Part shown: positions 52,227 through 62,068 of the stretch, one piece after another
How positions within the stretch are numbered: the stretch's first letter is position 1
Layout of the letters: every line of letters begins with the position of its first letter
From: Schizochytrium sp. TIO01
Lineage: Eukaryota > Sar > Bigyra > Thraustochytrida > Thraustochytriidae
Reading direction: 5' to 3'
Assembly (NCBI GenBank): GCA_004764695.1
Contig: SMSO01000025.1
Location: forward strand, 5,386,362 to 5,450,361
Length of the DNA stretch: 64,000 nucleotides
Program-made: the position numbers and the translations under genes
The notes under the pieces: generated by a model
Database searches by the model: none
The model's input: the letters and a program-made list of their open reading frames with translations, nothing else
What the model was told of the DNA's origin: nothing

Positions 52227-53063
52227 ATGGAGTCAAAATACGTGGAGGATGATGATGCTCGTGATGAGGATATGGTCGCTGCTAAGCGAGGGGAGCTATC
52301 TGCAGCATCTGCCGGGACAAAGGAGCGCTTGCGTACACTCATGTCAAAGTTTGATGCCTTCGAGTCCGAAATGATCGAAGGGACTAGGACAAGACGCGAA
52401 AAAGATGAGCACGTCTTAGTTGAATTGCAACGAGAGATGTCGAGTTTGGAGCAGACTCTTCGAACAGAAATGGCGCAGCGTATTGAAATGAACCGATCGC
52501 TCCAGATCTGGGCGGGGGAACAAGTTGAAGAGGCCAAAGAAACTCTGCTTAAAAAAATTCAAGAAAATATGGAGGTCGTCCAAGAAAAGATTGATCAGCT
52601 CAATCTTCGAGTTGACGAACTTCATGCAGACTTAGAGCATGAAAAAATCGAGATTCCGGCGGATATCGAACGCCGTGGAGCAGAGCTTACAAAGCGTCTT
52701 ACAGAGTTTCAAGAACGCTTTGAAACAGAACGCTTGTCAAGATTAGAGCGCGAAAGGGTTATTACTGGTCGTCTTGCAGATCATGAAAATCAAGTAGGTG
52801 AAGAGCTTGACGAGGAGCGCGGCATTCGCGAGCAGAAGTACCAGGAACTCCGTGCGGTTCTTGAGGAGAGCATCACATTACGAAAAGCACGCACAGAGCG
52901 CTTTCACATTCAGATTGAGAAGGAGATCGCCAAACTCAAAAACGCTATCCAGGAAGAGGCCGTATTACGCGAGCAAGAAGACGATGAAATCGCGGATACA
53001 TTAACAAAATATGCCGCAAAACTTCAGGACTCTTTGCGTACAATTAATACGACCGAGGTATAA
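52227..53063 (+). CDS. SF-assemblin (striated fibre assemblin)
   Basis: This 278-residue protein is almost entirely coiled coil from about 30 to 270, with a short non-helical head. Length, head-rod layout and the phrases LMSKFDAFESEMI, HVLVELQREMSSLE and RFHIQIEKEIAKLKNAI fit SF-assemblin. That protein polymerises into the striated microtubule-associated fibres of flagellar basal-body rootlets. Prolines are absent from most of the rod except near IEIPADI (about 147-153), a recurring break in the family. The frame is open to a TTG at 52194, but ATG 52227 (MESKYVEDD) is preferred. It implies flagellated zoospores or swimming stages. It is convergent with the mitochondrial carrier gene. Confidence 0.9.
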   Translation: MESKYVEDDDARDEDMVAAKRGELSAASAGTKERLRTLMSKFDAFESEMIEGTRTRREKDEHVLVELQREMSSLEQTLRTEMAQRIEMNRSLQIWAGEQVEEAKETLLKKIQENMEVVQEKIDQLNLRVDELHADLEHEKIEIPADIERRGAELTKRLTEFQERFETERLSRLERERVITGRLADHENQVGEELDEERGIREQKYQELRAVLEESITLRKARTERFHIQIEKEIAKLKNAIQEEAVLREQEDDEIADTLTKYAAKLQDSLRTINTTEV

Positions 53064-53455
53064 TCGATTCGCTGTAAATTCTCCTGCTTTGCTTTTACAA
53101 CTCCTCATTGTTTTAAATCATTCAACACTGTACCATTGTTTTAGCCCCATTCCAAAACATTCCCGTGAAAAAAATCAATCAAGAATATCTTAAAACACGT
53201 TGTGTTCCTATATCAACAGAAGCGGCCCGTGGAATGCGGCAGGTCGTCAGTCCCCTCGTTAGGTTCCACGAGAAAAGATTAAAAAAATATTGTCATAAGA
53301 ACATGAATGATAATAGCCTATTCTGAAAGTTAAATAAAGCTACACAAATTGTGTGCCTGATATGCAGCATCCTGCTGTTCCACTCCAGGTCAACTAAAGC
53401 AACCAGGTTCGATGCCATGTTTGCTCCTTCATAATGCTTGTGTGAATGGATAGAA
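53064..53455. other. Convergent 3' spacer
   Basis: Short AT-rich region between SF-assemblin and the carrier gene, holding both 3' ends. Nothing else seen. Confidence 0.55.
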
Positions 53456-54370
53456 CTATTTTTGTTTCGAAGCTAAGAGGAGACGTTTATACTCGCCCAT
53501 GAAAACGAACGTGAGGACCGTGTGCGGGCCCACGCGGCAAAAATGAGGGAAAACACCCTTGTAAAGTCCTGCGACGCCCTCAGCGCGAACGATTTTGGAG
53601 GCTGCGTCGAAAGCTCCAGAATAGATCTGACGGTCAGCGGAGGCTGGCTGGTTATAGATACGAGTGCGAATCACATCCAAGGGGTTCAACACAAAGATTC
53701 CCATGCACGAGGCCACAAATGAACCCGTGGCGTCGAGAAGAAAGCCGTCTTTGAGTCCAAGAGTGGACAAACTTTGTTTAACCCTAGCATTTGCCGTCAT
53801 AACCACGGATGTGATCGTCACGGATCGCGTAGCATTAATTGGAAGACCCTTAACGAGCACAGAAGCACCTTCCTCTGCAATCATTTTACGTACTACCGCT
53901 GTAGTCGAGAGCCCTGCAATGTTATGGTGGCTTGTAGACAGCCCCCCGGCGCTCTGAATGCGGACCTTAGCAAGATCGAGAGAATTGCAAAGCACTGCGG
54001 CCACAAATCCCGAGGTGCCTCCTGCGATAAGCTGCTTCCACAGCGGTGCTTTGCGCAAATTGGAATCTTCTGTGTGGATTCTGCGTAAGATTGGTTCAAA
54101 AAGACCCAAACGAAAGAAACACTTGCTGCCGTCGCGAATGACTGAAAGCGGGAGGCCTCTCTGCACACCTACGAGGCCCTCGGCTCGCCAGGTTTTGGCA
54201 ATGCAGTCAAGCATGCCGGTGTAAGCTCGTTGTTGCTGGCTACCTCTTCGGAGCTCATTATCCATTTGTAGCCGATTCTTTGCGACCTCGAACGGATTTG
54301 TAAAGAGTACGCTCGTCGCAGCGCCCATTCCCGAGCAAGCCATAATCTCAAAATCCGAGAGTTGTGGCAT
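53456..54370 (-). CDS. Mitochondrial carrier family (SLC25) protein, SLC25A34/35 or OAC1-like
   Basis: This 304-residue, three-fold repeated inner-membrane carrier has the expected length of about 300. The three signature loops are NPFEVAKNRLQ (25-35), NSLDLAKVRIQ (129-139, with Ser replacing the usual Pro) and NPLDVIRTRI (229-238). The matching even-helix partners are AEGLVGVQRGLP, EEGASVLVKGLP and AEGVAGLYKGVFP. The last helix has CRVGPHTVLTFVFMGEY, typical of the SLC25A34/35 and yeast oxaloacetate-carrier group. The substrate is therefore probably a dicarboxylate, oxaloacetate or sulfate, but this is inference. The frame extends to a TTG at 54388; ATG 54370 is preferred. Confidence 0.88.
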   Translation of the reverse strand: MPQLSDFEIMACSGMGAATSVLFTNPFEVAKNRLQMDNELRRGSQQQRAYTGMLDCIAKTWRAEGLVGVQRGLPLSVIRDGSKCFFRLGLFEPILRRIHTEDSNLRKAPLWKQLIAGGTSGFVAAVLCNSLDLAKVRIQSAGGLSTSHHNIAGLSTTAVVRKMIAEEGASVLVKGLPINATRSVTITSVVMTANARVKQSLSTLGLKDGFLLDATGSFVASCMGIFVLNPLDVIRTRIYNQPASADRQIYSGAFDAASKIVRAEGVAGLYKGVFPHFCRVGPHTVLTFVFMGEYKRLLLASKQK

Positions 54371-54657
54371 CTTGGAGTCTTGCACCAATATCGAAACCCC
54401 GCGACTGTACTACAACTTTGAAGCTAGCAATCCGCGCCACAACCTCGCTACCACTGCCCTCAGGCTGGGACCCAACTTTCAACCAGGCTTATTGTTGATT
54501 GCTGGGACGAAGATTGTGAAAACACACAAAGCTGTTTTGATATTACTTTGTTTCAGATTTTTTTAAAGTTTTAATTTTAATCGCGGTCTGGGTCTTACTT
54601 TCTTTTCTTTCCTTTTTCCCTTTTTTTTATCAGAGCTAGTTATTACTGGATCTCGTT
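54371..54657. other. Spacer between carrier and METTL16 genes
   Basis: Promoter side of the carrier gene and 3' flank of METTL16. Contains a T-run/A-run block near 54548-54580 and a pyrimidine tract (TTTCTTTTCTTTCC type) at about 54599-54630. Confidence 0.5.
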
Positions 54658-56217
54658 CTAATTGTTTCTGAGCGCCCGTCTTCTCCAGAAACGGGACTGT
54701 CTTAAAACGTCGCTTCGTAAAGATTGCAAAAAGTCGTGGGTCCCAGATTCAAAACCCTTCGCACTAAGAAGAACGGATACCCGCACACTAGAGACAGGCT
54801 TGCCTTCAATGGAATTTTCGACGTTGACGACGACAGCCAGGAGGAGGCCAAAGACACCTTCACGATGTAAGATGACTCGCTCACCCAAGCCAAGGTTCAG
54901 TATTTCTGGTTCTGGGGTCTGCGAGCTTGAAGAGGCCCTATAGCGGGGCCGTGTCTGTCCAATATTAGCTGAGACACGATTTACGCTCCAGCCTTGCTGT
55001 CTTTGCCAAAAGTCGTCTAGGCGGCGCCAGACGTCAGTATTGTCGACGTTCGGAACCTGGAAGTGCAAGCCTGAATGCTGTTTGTGAGGGCCACGCTCAA
55101 TGCGATCTCGTGCAGCACCAAGGGTGAAAAGAGCATTGTTTTTGGCACCATTTGCGGGATGTTTTCCGTGCTTACCAAGTGCACCTGCCTGCATGTTGAC
55201 AAGGTGGGGCTGGAAAGACCATGCTACAGCCCAGCGTAACTTCTTGCCCTGTACAAGCCAAGTAGAGCTCACGGCCACCGGCCTACTAATTCCATCTAAA
55301 GTGTCAAGTGCTCTCTGTATGGATGCTTTGTGCCCAAACATGCACGAAGCCCAAGAAAGGCGTTCTCGTAAACGCTGGCCTGCATCATTCTCCTGTAACA
55401 TCTCTTGCAGCATATCATGAAAAAATGCATACTCACCACCTTTCGCGAAGGACTTTTCATTGCAAGTCCCAGAAAATTCTACATCTACAGTTTCGCTGGT
55501 TTCTAAGTCCAGTCGACGACGCTTTGCAGGCTGATTGTGAATGTCTTCAATATGTTGCTCCCGCTCTCCTTGGCGACCCTCATCTGTAGTCAATGATGCC
55601 TCTTGGGTGCCAGGTAGGTGATGTGATGGTTCGTATGTGCTAAAAAATGGAGGATTACATACACTAATAACTGGACCCGGCATGGTGTCAACACTTGGTA
55701 CAAGAGCGCCAGCAAGGTATGTGCCCTCCTTAACCTTTCGCACAGCAATTCTTCCGAGGAGACCATTTCGTCGAACCAAATTTTCAGCATGTTGAATTGC
55801 AATAGGGTCCACATCGGTTCCTACAAAACGCCATGAGGGAGGAACCATGCGACTGCCAAGAAGGGGTAAAATACATGATGCACCTGTGCCAATGTCGAGA
55901 AGAAGAGGATTGTCTTCTAGAATGCTATTTTGATTTGCACTTGGAGTATTAGCCATATGTGGCTCCACTCGTGCTGTCGCTACGAGGAGGAGATCCTGTA
56001 TCCATGCCAAATAGTTTGCGCTACGAGGAACGGCTGGAACGAGGCATTGCCTTTCTTTGCATGAACTCCAAGAGAGCCCAAAATCAGCCTCGAGCAAGGC
56101 TCGTGCCACAGTCTCTGAAGCCCCAGGATGTTTCCAATTTACCCATCCGCGGTCGCGTCTGCAAATTCGTTGGAACGCAAGCTTCGTTACCTCTAGATCC
56201 TCTGCATCAGGAACAGA
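54658..56217 (-). CDS. METTL16: METTL16-type RNA N6-adenosine methyltransferase, 5' end unresolved
   Basis: METTL16 methylates adenosine in U6 snRNA and structured mRNA hairpins using S-adenosylmethionine. Numbered from the GTG at 56109, the protein has LDIGTGASCILPLLG (71-85, SAM site), FVGTDVDPIAI (95-105) and the catalytic NPPF at 152-155. The family phrase RALLEADFGLSW lies at 3-14. A disordered charged insert covers about 160-205, and a further conserved part (about 240-320) carries WASCMFGHK and STWLVQGKKLRWAVAWSF. The frame continues upstream of the GTG to a stop at 56218-56220 and encodes DRGWVNWKHPGASETVA, which aligns with the METTL16 N-terminal region. There is no ATG in that extension. 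The true start is probably in an upstream exon (or a non-ATG codon is used); the coordinates give the open frame, not a proven CDS. Confidence 0.82.
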   Translation of the reverse strand, partial: SVPDAEDLEVTKLAFQRICRRDRGWVNWKHPGASETVARALLEADFGLSWSSCKERQCLVPAVPRSANYLAWIQDLLLVATARVEPHMANTPSANQNSILEDNPLLLDIGTGASCILPLLGSRMVPPSWRFVGTDVDPIAIQHAENLVRRNGLLGRIAVRKVKEGTYLAGALVPSVDTMPGPVISVCNPPFFSTYEPSHHLPGTQEASLTTDEGRQGEREQHIEDIHNQPAKRRRLDLETSETVDVEFSGTCNEKSFAKGGEYAFFHDMLQEMLQENDAGQRLRERLSWASCMFGHKASIQRALDTLDGISRPVAVSSTWLVQGKKLRWAVAWSFQPHLVNMQAGALGKHGKHPANGAKNNALFTLGAARDRIERGPHKQHSGLHFQVPNVDNTDVWRRLDDFWQRQQGWSVNRVSANIGQTRPRYRASSSSQTPEPEILNLGLGERVILHREGVFGLLLAVVVNVENSIEGKPVSSVRVSVLLSAKGFESGTHDFLQSLRSDVLRQSRFWRRRALRNN

Positions 56218-57122
56218 CTATTTGTTTTCATTTCCAAGTAGCAGCCATATTTCAGTTATGTCAGTATGATTTCTCTCGACCTAAAGATTTGCGATTAAAC
56301 CTTCGTGCCTTGTCTTGCCCTAATTCCTCTTCCAGGTTACAGACAGATTCTCACTGGGCGTCCTCTTGCAAGCTCTCCACGAACAAGTCCTAAACAGTAC
56401 AAATCACATGTCTAGTTTCTCAAAAGCCATTTCTTCCTTTCGTAGTGCCCAAATTTGCTAGAAGGTTCTCGTCGAGCAAATTGAAACACATTTATATCTG
56501 ACCTTTCATGTAATCTGTATACAACAAGAACTTTTTTTACTTCTTGATGAAAAAGTTTTGATGTCACCCTGAGGAACTAATGCAACGTCGAGATGCTTGT
56601 TTCTCCAACTCCAAACTGAGGTTTGTCTCCAAACCTCCGATCTACACCTGACTGCTCTCAGCTTGCCAACACTTTCTCACTTACGCTCCTGAACGCGTAG
56701 ACACTGAGCGGGTGCATGTCTTCTGCAGTCTACACTCCTACGTCGCCCCGGCTGCGCCTTTTTTCTCCGCGGTAACCTGTGGGCTTAACGCTCCTCACGA
56801 AGTTATGAATCTGTGAATCTGGCTGACCAAGTGCTTCAGGAAAGACTTTTTTTAAGTTTACTATGTTTAATCTGAGATTTTTGTTTTTAAAGAAGCAAAG
56901 CGAAAGAAACTGCTTTCATTGTAATTATTGAAAACAAACATAGAAGAAGAGCAAAGCCAAAGCCAAACCAAGAACCTAGGTAGAAGAAACCTTTTCTCAA
57001 CGAGAGGTGTCATTACACAGTTGGTCTTTGCCGAGCCAAGTTCGTGGCGACGTTCTTTTGTCAGAGCTAGCTTAGGGGCTTCGTCCAAGTCTTGATACTC
57101 CAGAAATCGTAGATTGAAAAAA
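56218..57122. other. Divergent intergenic region METTL16 / TauD-like gene
   Basis: Likely contains the missing first exon of METTL16 near its left edge. GTGAGA-type donors and AAATAG-type acceptors occur on the minus strand between about 56220 and 56370, but I could not choose one. The rest is AT-rich promoter DNA for both genes. Confidence 0.4.
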
Positions 57123-58070
57123 ATGCCTGCGCTGCATTGTGCGAGGGAGGCCCGTCTTGAGCTTGTGCCGGAGCCTCGTCACGACCTTGCTTCAGTTCGC
57201 GCGGACCTCGAGCGCGATGGTGTCGCTGTATGGGATTTTTCAGACGAGGTGTCGAATGTAGAGTCCTTTGAAGTTTTCGCCGCAGACGTTCCTCGTCGTG
57301 TTCTGGGCGACGAGAACTGTCTTGCGACTCTGGCGCCTACTGAGATCCGCATGAAGATATCCAAAGATGGTTCTGCCCAGGCTGTCACATTCGAGGACAG
57401 CGAAAAGGCTAAAACCCACACAAAGTACGGCACCGCATCAAGCTCTTCTAGCAAAACTACGAATCAGGTGCTTGACCCTCTGCACATTGACGGTGCAAAG
57501 GTTTACGGGTATCAAATGCCAGATTTCATTTTTCTCGTGTGTCAGAAACCCTGCTCAAAGGGCGGTGGTGCCAACTTCATGGTCGAAGCTGAGGCAGTGT
57601 TGGCGAGTATTAGGGCTGTTCCCGAGGAAGCATGGGCCGCTGAAGCGCTCTTCACAATATATGTAGCACAGCTCTACTATAGTGTCACAGCTGCTGGCGA
57701 AGGTCGATGGGTAGGGCCCTTGGCCACACGACTCCCAAATGGCCGGCTTCTCTTGCAGTGTCCAAATGTTTTTGATGCAGCAGAGCCTCGAATTCGCCCG
57801 ATCCCGGAAAGTGAGGATTCTGAGCGGGATCAACGCTTGATTGACATTTTTACAAAACATATGCGGGAGGCCATGCAAAAGGCGAAGCGCTTCAACATCA
57901 ACGCTAATCAGGTCCTTTGCGTGGATAATCTTGGCACATCACACGGCCGCGACCCGTATGAGGATCTTGACCGTACTCTCTGGCGCGTTTGGACGTGGTC
58001 TTCGGAGTGCAACGGGCTCCCCGAGGGCGTCTCCACCGGTTCTTCTAAGCAGCGGGATTGTGAAGTTTAA
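57123..58070 (+). CDS. TauD/TfdA-like Fe(II)/2-oxoglutarate dioxygenase
   Basis: This 315-residue protein (from ATG 57123; the frame is open to a TTG at 57114) has the TauD iron facial triad. HID at 121-123 supplies H121 and D123, and H274 comes in NLGTSHGRDPYEDLDRTLWR (269-288), whose Arg residues (R284 or R288) would bind 2-oxoglutarate. The stretch MPDFIFLVCQKPCSKGGGAN (132-151) matches the strand after the HxD, where TauD proteins read LxCxxxAxxGGxT. Such enzymes hydroxylate or desaturate small carboxylates, betaines or sulfonates. The substrate cannot be read from sequence. No signal peptide is seen, so it is likely cytosolic. Confidence 0.78.
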   Translation: MPALHCAREARLELVPEPRHDLASVRADLERDGVAVWDFSDEVSNVESFEVFAADVPRRVLGDENCLATLAPTEIRMKISKDGSAQAVTFEDSEKAKTHTKYGTASSSSSKTTNQVLDPLHIDGAKVYGYQMPDFIFLVCQKPCSKGGGANFMVEAEAVLASIRAVPEEAWAAEALFTIYVAQLYYSVTAAGEGRWVGPLATRLPNGRLLLQCPNVFDAAEPRIRPIPESEDSERDQRLIDIFTKHMREAMQKAKRFNINANQVLCVDNLGTSHGRDPYEDLDRTLWRVWTWSSECNGLPEGVSTGSSKQRDCEV

Positions 58071-58836
58071 ATAGAAAAGTATCCAACTTTACGATTGCTT
58101 TACCCGACCAATAGAGATGCTGCCAAGCAGTGTCTTCACCCCTGACAAATTACTGTTACTAGAACCATTCTCAACTTGAGCCAAAACTATTTTTTCCTTT
58201 TCTTTTTTTTTCTAAATTTTAAATTTTATTTTTTAAGAAAAGAAAGCTCACCAATAATATTATTTTTTGCCAACCTATGCGCAAAAGCTTGGGCTAGCAC
58301 CCTCTTCCTAGACCTGCATACCTCACCATACAAATTGCTGTTTTTTATGAAGTTTTCTTAAATCGTGCTTTACTAAACGGATGATAATACCAAGCTTTAT
58401 TCAAAATTTACATAGCCAGTCATACATTGTTGTGAATACACATCCAATGTTGAAAAAGAAGTCAAAATTCAATTTATTCACAGCACGAAGCAAAATAGTC
58501 TACTCTTTCAAAATAACTACAGACTGACACCTCCGCATTCCAACACTGTCCATCCATACGCGCACACGCACCATTCCCACATTATCGCATATTATACCCA
58601 GACAAGCCAAGTCAGCACCTAAATTTGTATTAAAGCAAATGTTTGCGCGTCAAATAAGACCTTATAATTTGTTCCATGGCATTCTCATCGCACAGAAGAA
58701 TAAACGCAAAATCCACCCGCGCAAATAATTGCACATCTGCCAAATTTTAGTCACCGTATGAAAACTAACGCAAGTCCAAATCGGTATCCGATAGAGCTCC
58801 ATATTTTGTGTGCGCACCCAGGGGGAGGGGCTCGGC
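58071..58836. other. Convergent 3' spacer
   Basis: AT-rich spacer between the dioxygenase and the orphan gene. A long T-rich then A-rich block lies at 58191-58243. Confidence 0.5.
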
Positions 58837-59265
58837 TCAGGCGCTGCGGTGGTCATCTGCGTCGGCTTCGGTAGGCTCAAGTGTTCTTTCGTTGTCGTTG
58901 AAATTGTAAAATCCTGCAGCGAGCAATGCCGAATGCAGAAATGCTGTGGCGAGCGTACCGCGGAACATCCAGTCACGCAACACAGGTTGCCTACGGAGAG
59001 TAATGCGAATGAGAGGCAAAATTGGCGCGAATGCGAGCGGGCTCAGCAAAAACCAGTTGATACGACGCTCCTTGCGCGAGACTGTGCTTTGCGCCTGGCG
59101 AGTCTCTAGCTGCTGCATAAGCGCAGCCTTGCGGGCCTCCACACGTGCCGCCTCCGGGCTTAGGGCGGCATCTTTTGCGTCCTGTACGGGCGTCTGGGGG
59201 GGCTGGGCGGCGGGGGCAACAGCAGGTACCTCCGGGGCTGCCGGAGAGCTTGACGATGAGCCCAT
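58837..59265 (-). CDS. Small two-helix membrane protein, unknown function
   Basis: This 142-residue protein starts at ATG 59265 (MGSSSSSPAAP). Gly2 with Ser at position 6 fits an N-myristoylation signal. A Pro/Ala-rich segment (about 8-30) is followed by a charged helix (about 35-70) with EARKAALMQQLETRQAQS and then KERR. Two hydrophobic segments follow (about 72-90 and 101-118), separated by a basic loop with RITLRRQPVLRDW, then an acidic tail. I do not recognise the family; the layout would suit a small mitochondrial or endomembrane protein. The frame continues to a TTG at 59298 but the ATG is preferred. The ORF sits cleanly between neighbours and has biased composition, which favours a real gene. 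Confidence 0.55.
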   Translation of the reverse strand: MGSSSSSPAAPEVPAVAPAAQPPQTPVQDAKDAALSPEAARVEARKAALMQQLETRQAQSTVSRKERRINWFLLSPLAFAPILPLIRITLRRQPVLRDWMFRGTLATAFLHSALLAAGFYNFNDNERTLEPTEADADDHRSA

Positions 59266-60350
59266 GATGAAAGTTTTCCGAGCTGAGACCAACTCCAAAG
59301 GCTAAGAACTATTCCAGTCTCTGCAAAATTTTCGCTGTGATGTGAGGAGGTGTTTAGCGCGATAGGTAGAATGCGTGCCCGCGTGCAATACGCGCAGCAA
59401 TACGCGATGCTGGTCGGCAACGCGGATCGTACAGCGGAGTTTTGGATTTGAGCTTCTCAATGCTGTTAATCTATTTAATTCAACTCCTTCTTCTTTGATC
59501 TTTGAAGTTTTCTCTTCTCAGTTGCACTTTTTCTTGGCTCTTCTTAGTCTACATCTTTTGATTCACTGTGGCGCTCAAGCTACACTATAGAGTATACAAG
59601 CCCCAAACAGAGTTCTTTTGTGTTAGCAAATTTGTTCTTTTCCCACTTTCAACTTTTTACAACAGAGGTGTCCTGAAATCTCTCCGGAGATTTTGTCCTT
59701 CGGGCGGCCCGGGGCAAAGTCTTTTAGGACGCTCGCGTCTCAAGCAAAACCGCAACGCATGGACGTGAGCGTACAGTGGGTTCTGCATTCCTTGATTATT
59801 GAGAGCCTCACAGCTCAACTTTGAACTAGAGAAGTGATTATACCATAAGTAAAGCAGTGAAAGAAGTTATTATATTTCTTTCTGTTCTCGTTCTGATGTA
59901 AAGAAAGGATTGGTCGAAACCAGTCGGTGTCTCAAACAAGAAAGAAAAACGAACCCAGCTACCTGACGAGGTATGCTGGGATCTTGAAACAGTGTCGTTG
60001 ATGATTAATCAAACAGGTTTCTTCTTTAAGAATGTTGTCAAAGTGGCGTGCTGATATTGAATATAGCGTAAAGGATGAAGACCTCAGCACAGGGGTCGTG
60101 TACGACCACTAAAGAGACGATTGCAAAATAGCATGTTTCCCTCGCCTTAGAAAGTTGATTTTGAGTCTATGGATCATAATCTCGCAAATATTGTTGACCG
60201 CAGCCAACAACACAAACTTCTTGGAATTCCAACTCTAGTTCATACATGCTCACTCAGTGCTACGAACGATGTCTTCTCCGTCGTTGAAGTCATCGCAGTG
60301 CTTTGCGACATTTTAAAAACGCATAATAATACACAAAATTCGTATGGCGA
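59266..60350. other. Divergent intergenic region orphan / EngB gene
   Basis: Mixed composition with no repeats or coding frame that I can support. Promoters of both flanking genes must lie here. Confidence 0.5.
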
Positions 60351-61796
60351 ATGAGTGGCATCAATAAGTCAACCAATTCTTGTTTGTCATTGCATTTTCG
60401 ATCGCTCAAGCCCATGTTTGCAGCATGCAGAGCGGCTTCAGGCCGTCGTACGTATGCCTTGCTGGAACTGTCGCCTAGTTGTGGCTCGCGAAGACTTTCT
60501 GGCAAAGGCGGGTCAAAACGAGCCAAGAAGCGGCGCTTGAGACATGGCGAAGCGCCCATGCCGCCACCACCACCAAAGGTCACAGGCACTTCTCTTGACG
60601 ACATGCCGGAGCTAAGAGGAAAGAAGAGTCGACCTCTGCAAGGTGGTGCAACTAAGGCACAGGTAAATCCGAAGCAGCAACGACCTATAGGAATACCAAT
60701 CTCTGCTGCTAAGGCCCAAGCGATGGAAACTCAACGTGAAATGAGAGAGAAATTTGGTCTTGATGAAGAGCCAAAAGCAACTTGGCATGACCTTGTGCGA
60801 CTCGTGCGCACGCAAGATAAAGAAAAACATAAGAAGTTAGAGTCCGAGCAGGAAGAGAAGGGATTTGACCATGATGATCTGCCAGAATTGGACCGAGAAT
60901 TTATTGAGGAAGAGGAGTTCTTCAAGAATTACTATGATCCTGAGGCCCCACTTATACCTGTGGAGGAGCATCGGTGGGTCTGGACTCTGCCAGGGTTTGG
61001 AGAACCCATTAAACCAGGTTCAAAGACAATTGCAGATTCAAGGAAATTGTTCTCAGGTGGGTTTACATACCTGGGTAATGGCGTTTCGTGCGAGCAGGTT
61101 GCCAAGCTCAATCCGGATGCACCAGAGGTTGCTATCATTGGACGGTCCAATGTTGGCAAATCGTCACTAATGAATGCCCTACTCGGCGTCAAGAACCCCC
61201 ATGCGGAAGGTGGGGCCATTGTTTCGAACAAACAAGGAAGGACACGGCAAATCCATGCGTTCGGGCTCGGACGCAATCCTGGCCTTGCAAGGTCCAAGAT
61301 CCGTTCGGAGTACCGACTCGTACTTACTGATCTTCCTGGTTACGGCTATGCAGCAGTATCTACGGAGGCCGTCAAAGATTTGTCCAAGATCATTTTTGAA
61401 TATCTGACGAATCGCGAGCGGAAGCGCCTTGTGCATGCTTTCTTACTTCTTGATGGGCGGGCAGGCATCACCCCCAACGATTTTCAGATGATGCGCATGC
61501 TTGAGGTTGTCAACCTTGAGTACACATGTGTCCTTACAAAATGTGATAGGTTATCTGAAGAGGGCGTTGATAAGGTTGCACGCCATGTAACTGAGACGCT
61601 CGCGCAGCGTGGACATGCTAGATCTTTCCCACGTGTTTTTGGTCTGACAACGAAACCTCAGCTCATGCGAATCGGGGACACGGACAAGTACACAATGGTC
61701 AAAGATGGTAATATCGATCGTCTGCGAGCTGAGCTTCTCATGCAGGTTGACCGTAATGTATCACCCCACTTACTTGATGATCGCGTGGAGATTTAA
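60351..61796 (+). CDS. EngB/YihA-type GTPase, probably organellar
   Basis: This 481-residue TRAFAC GTPase is of the EngB (GTPBP8) family, which assists large ribosomal subunit assembly in bacteria and organelles. The G domain occupies about 258-465: G1 GRSNVGKSS (264-272), G2 Thr in GRTRQ (296-300), G3 DLPG (327-330) followed by YGYA, and G4 TKCD (396-399). GRAGITPNDFQM (369-380) is the EngB-typical segment between G3 and G4. The N-terminus is rich in Arg, Ser and Ala with few acids for about 70 residues, consistent with mitochondrial targeting. A long charged region (about 70-200) precedes the G domain, more than bacterial EngB (about 200 residues total). ATG 60351 is the first in frame. Confidence 0.9.
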   Translation: MSGINKSTNSCLSLHFRSLKPMFAACRAASGRRTYALLELSPSCGSRRLSGKGGSKRAKKRRLRHGEAPMPPPPPKVTGTSLDDMPELRGKKSRPLQGGATKAQVNPKQQRPIGIPISAAKAQAMETQREMREKFGLDEEPKATWHDLVRLVRTQDKEKHKKLESEQEEKGFDHDDLPELDREFIEEEEFFKNYYDPEAPLIPVEEHRWVWTLPGFGEPIKPGSKTIADSRKLFSGGFTYLGNGVSCEQVAKLNPDAPEVAIIGRSNVGKSSLMNALLGVKNPHAEGGAIVSNKQGRTRQIHAFGLGRNPGLARSKIRSEYRLVLTDLPGYGYAAVSTEAVKDLSKIIFEYLTNRERKRLVHAFLLLDGRAGITPNDFQMMRMLEVVNLEYTCVLTKCDRLSEEGVDKVARHVTETLAQRGHARSFPRVFGLTTKPQLMRIGDTDKYTMVKDGNIDRLRAELLMQVDRNVSPHLLDDRVEI

Positions 61797-62068
61797 AGAA
61801 CGACTTTTTAACTTTGATTCTCAATTGTTTAAAATTGCTGACAAGATGTTTGAGAAAAGAATTAACAACATAGTTAGATCTCGAGGTTAGAGATTTTGCC
61901 GCAAACTAGCATTACATGCAAAGGCTGGGTCTCTCTGTATATACACATAACGCACATAACCGTTTTTTTTTTTTCCTTTTTTTATAAAACCTGAGAGGCT
62001 CCATTGTTGTTGCCTTGTGCTATTCAAAATATCTTTGAGGACTAAACTATGATGCGTCCTGCTTCCAC
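61797..62068. other. Convergent 3' spacer with T-tract
   Basis: Short spacer between the EngB and Nudix genes, with a T-rich block at 61963-61985. Confidence 0.5.

Noticed and set aside
53380-53450. tRNA-like GGTTCGATGCC word
   Set aside because: It resembles a T-loop but no matching acceptor stem, D arm or anticodon arm could be built. No other tRNA was recognised in the window.
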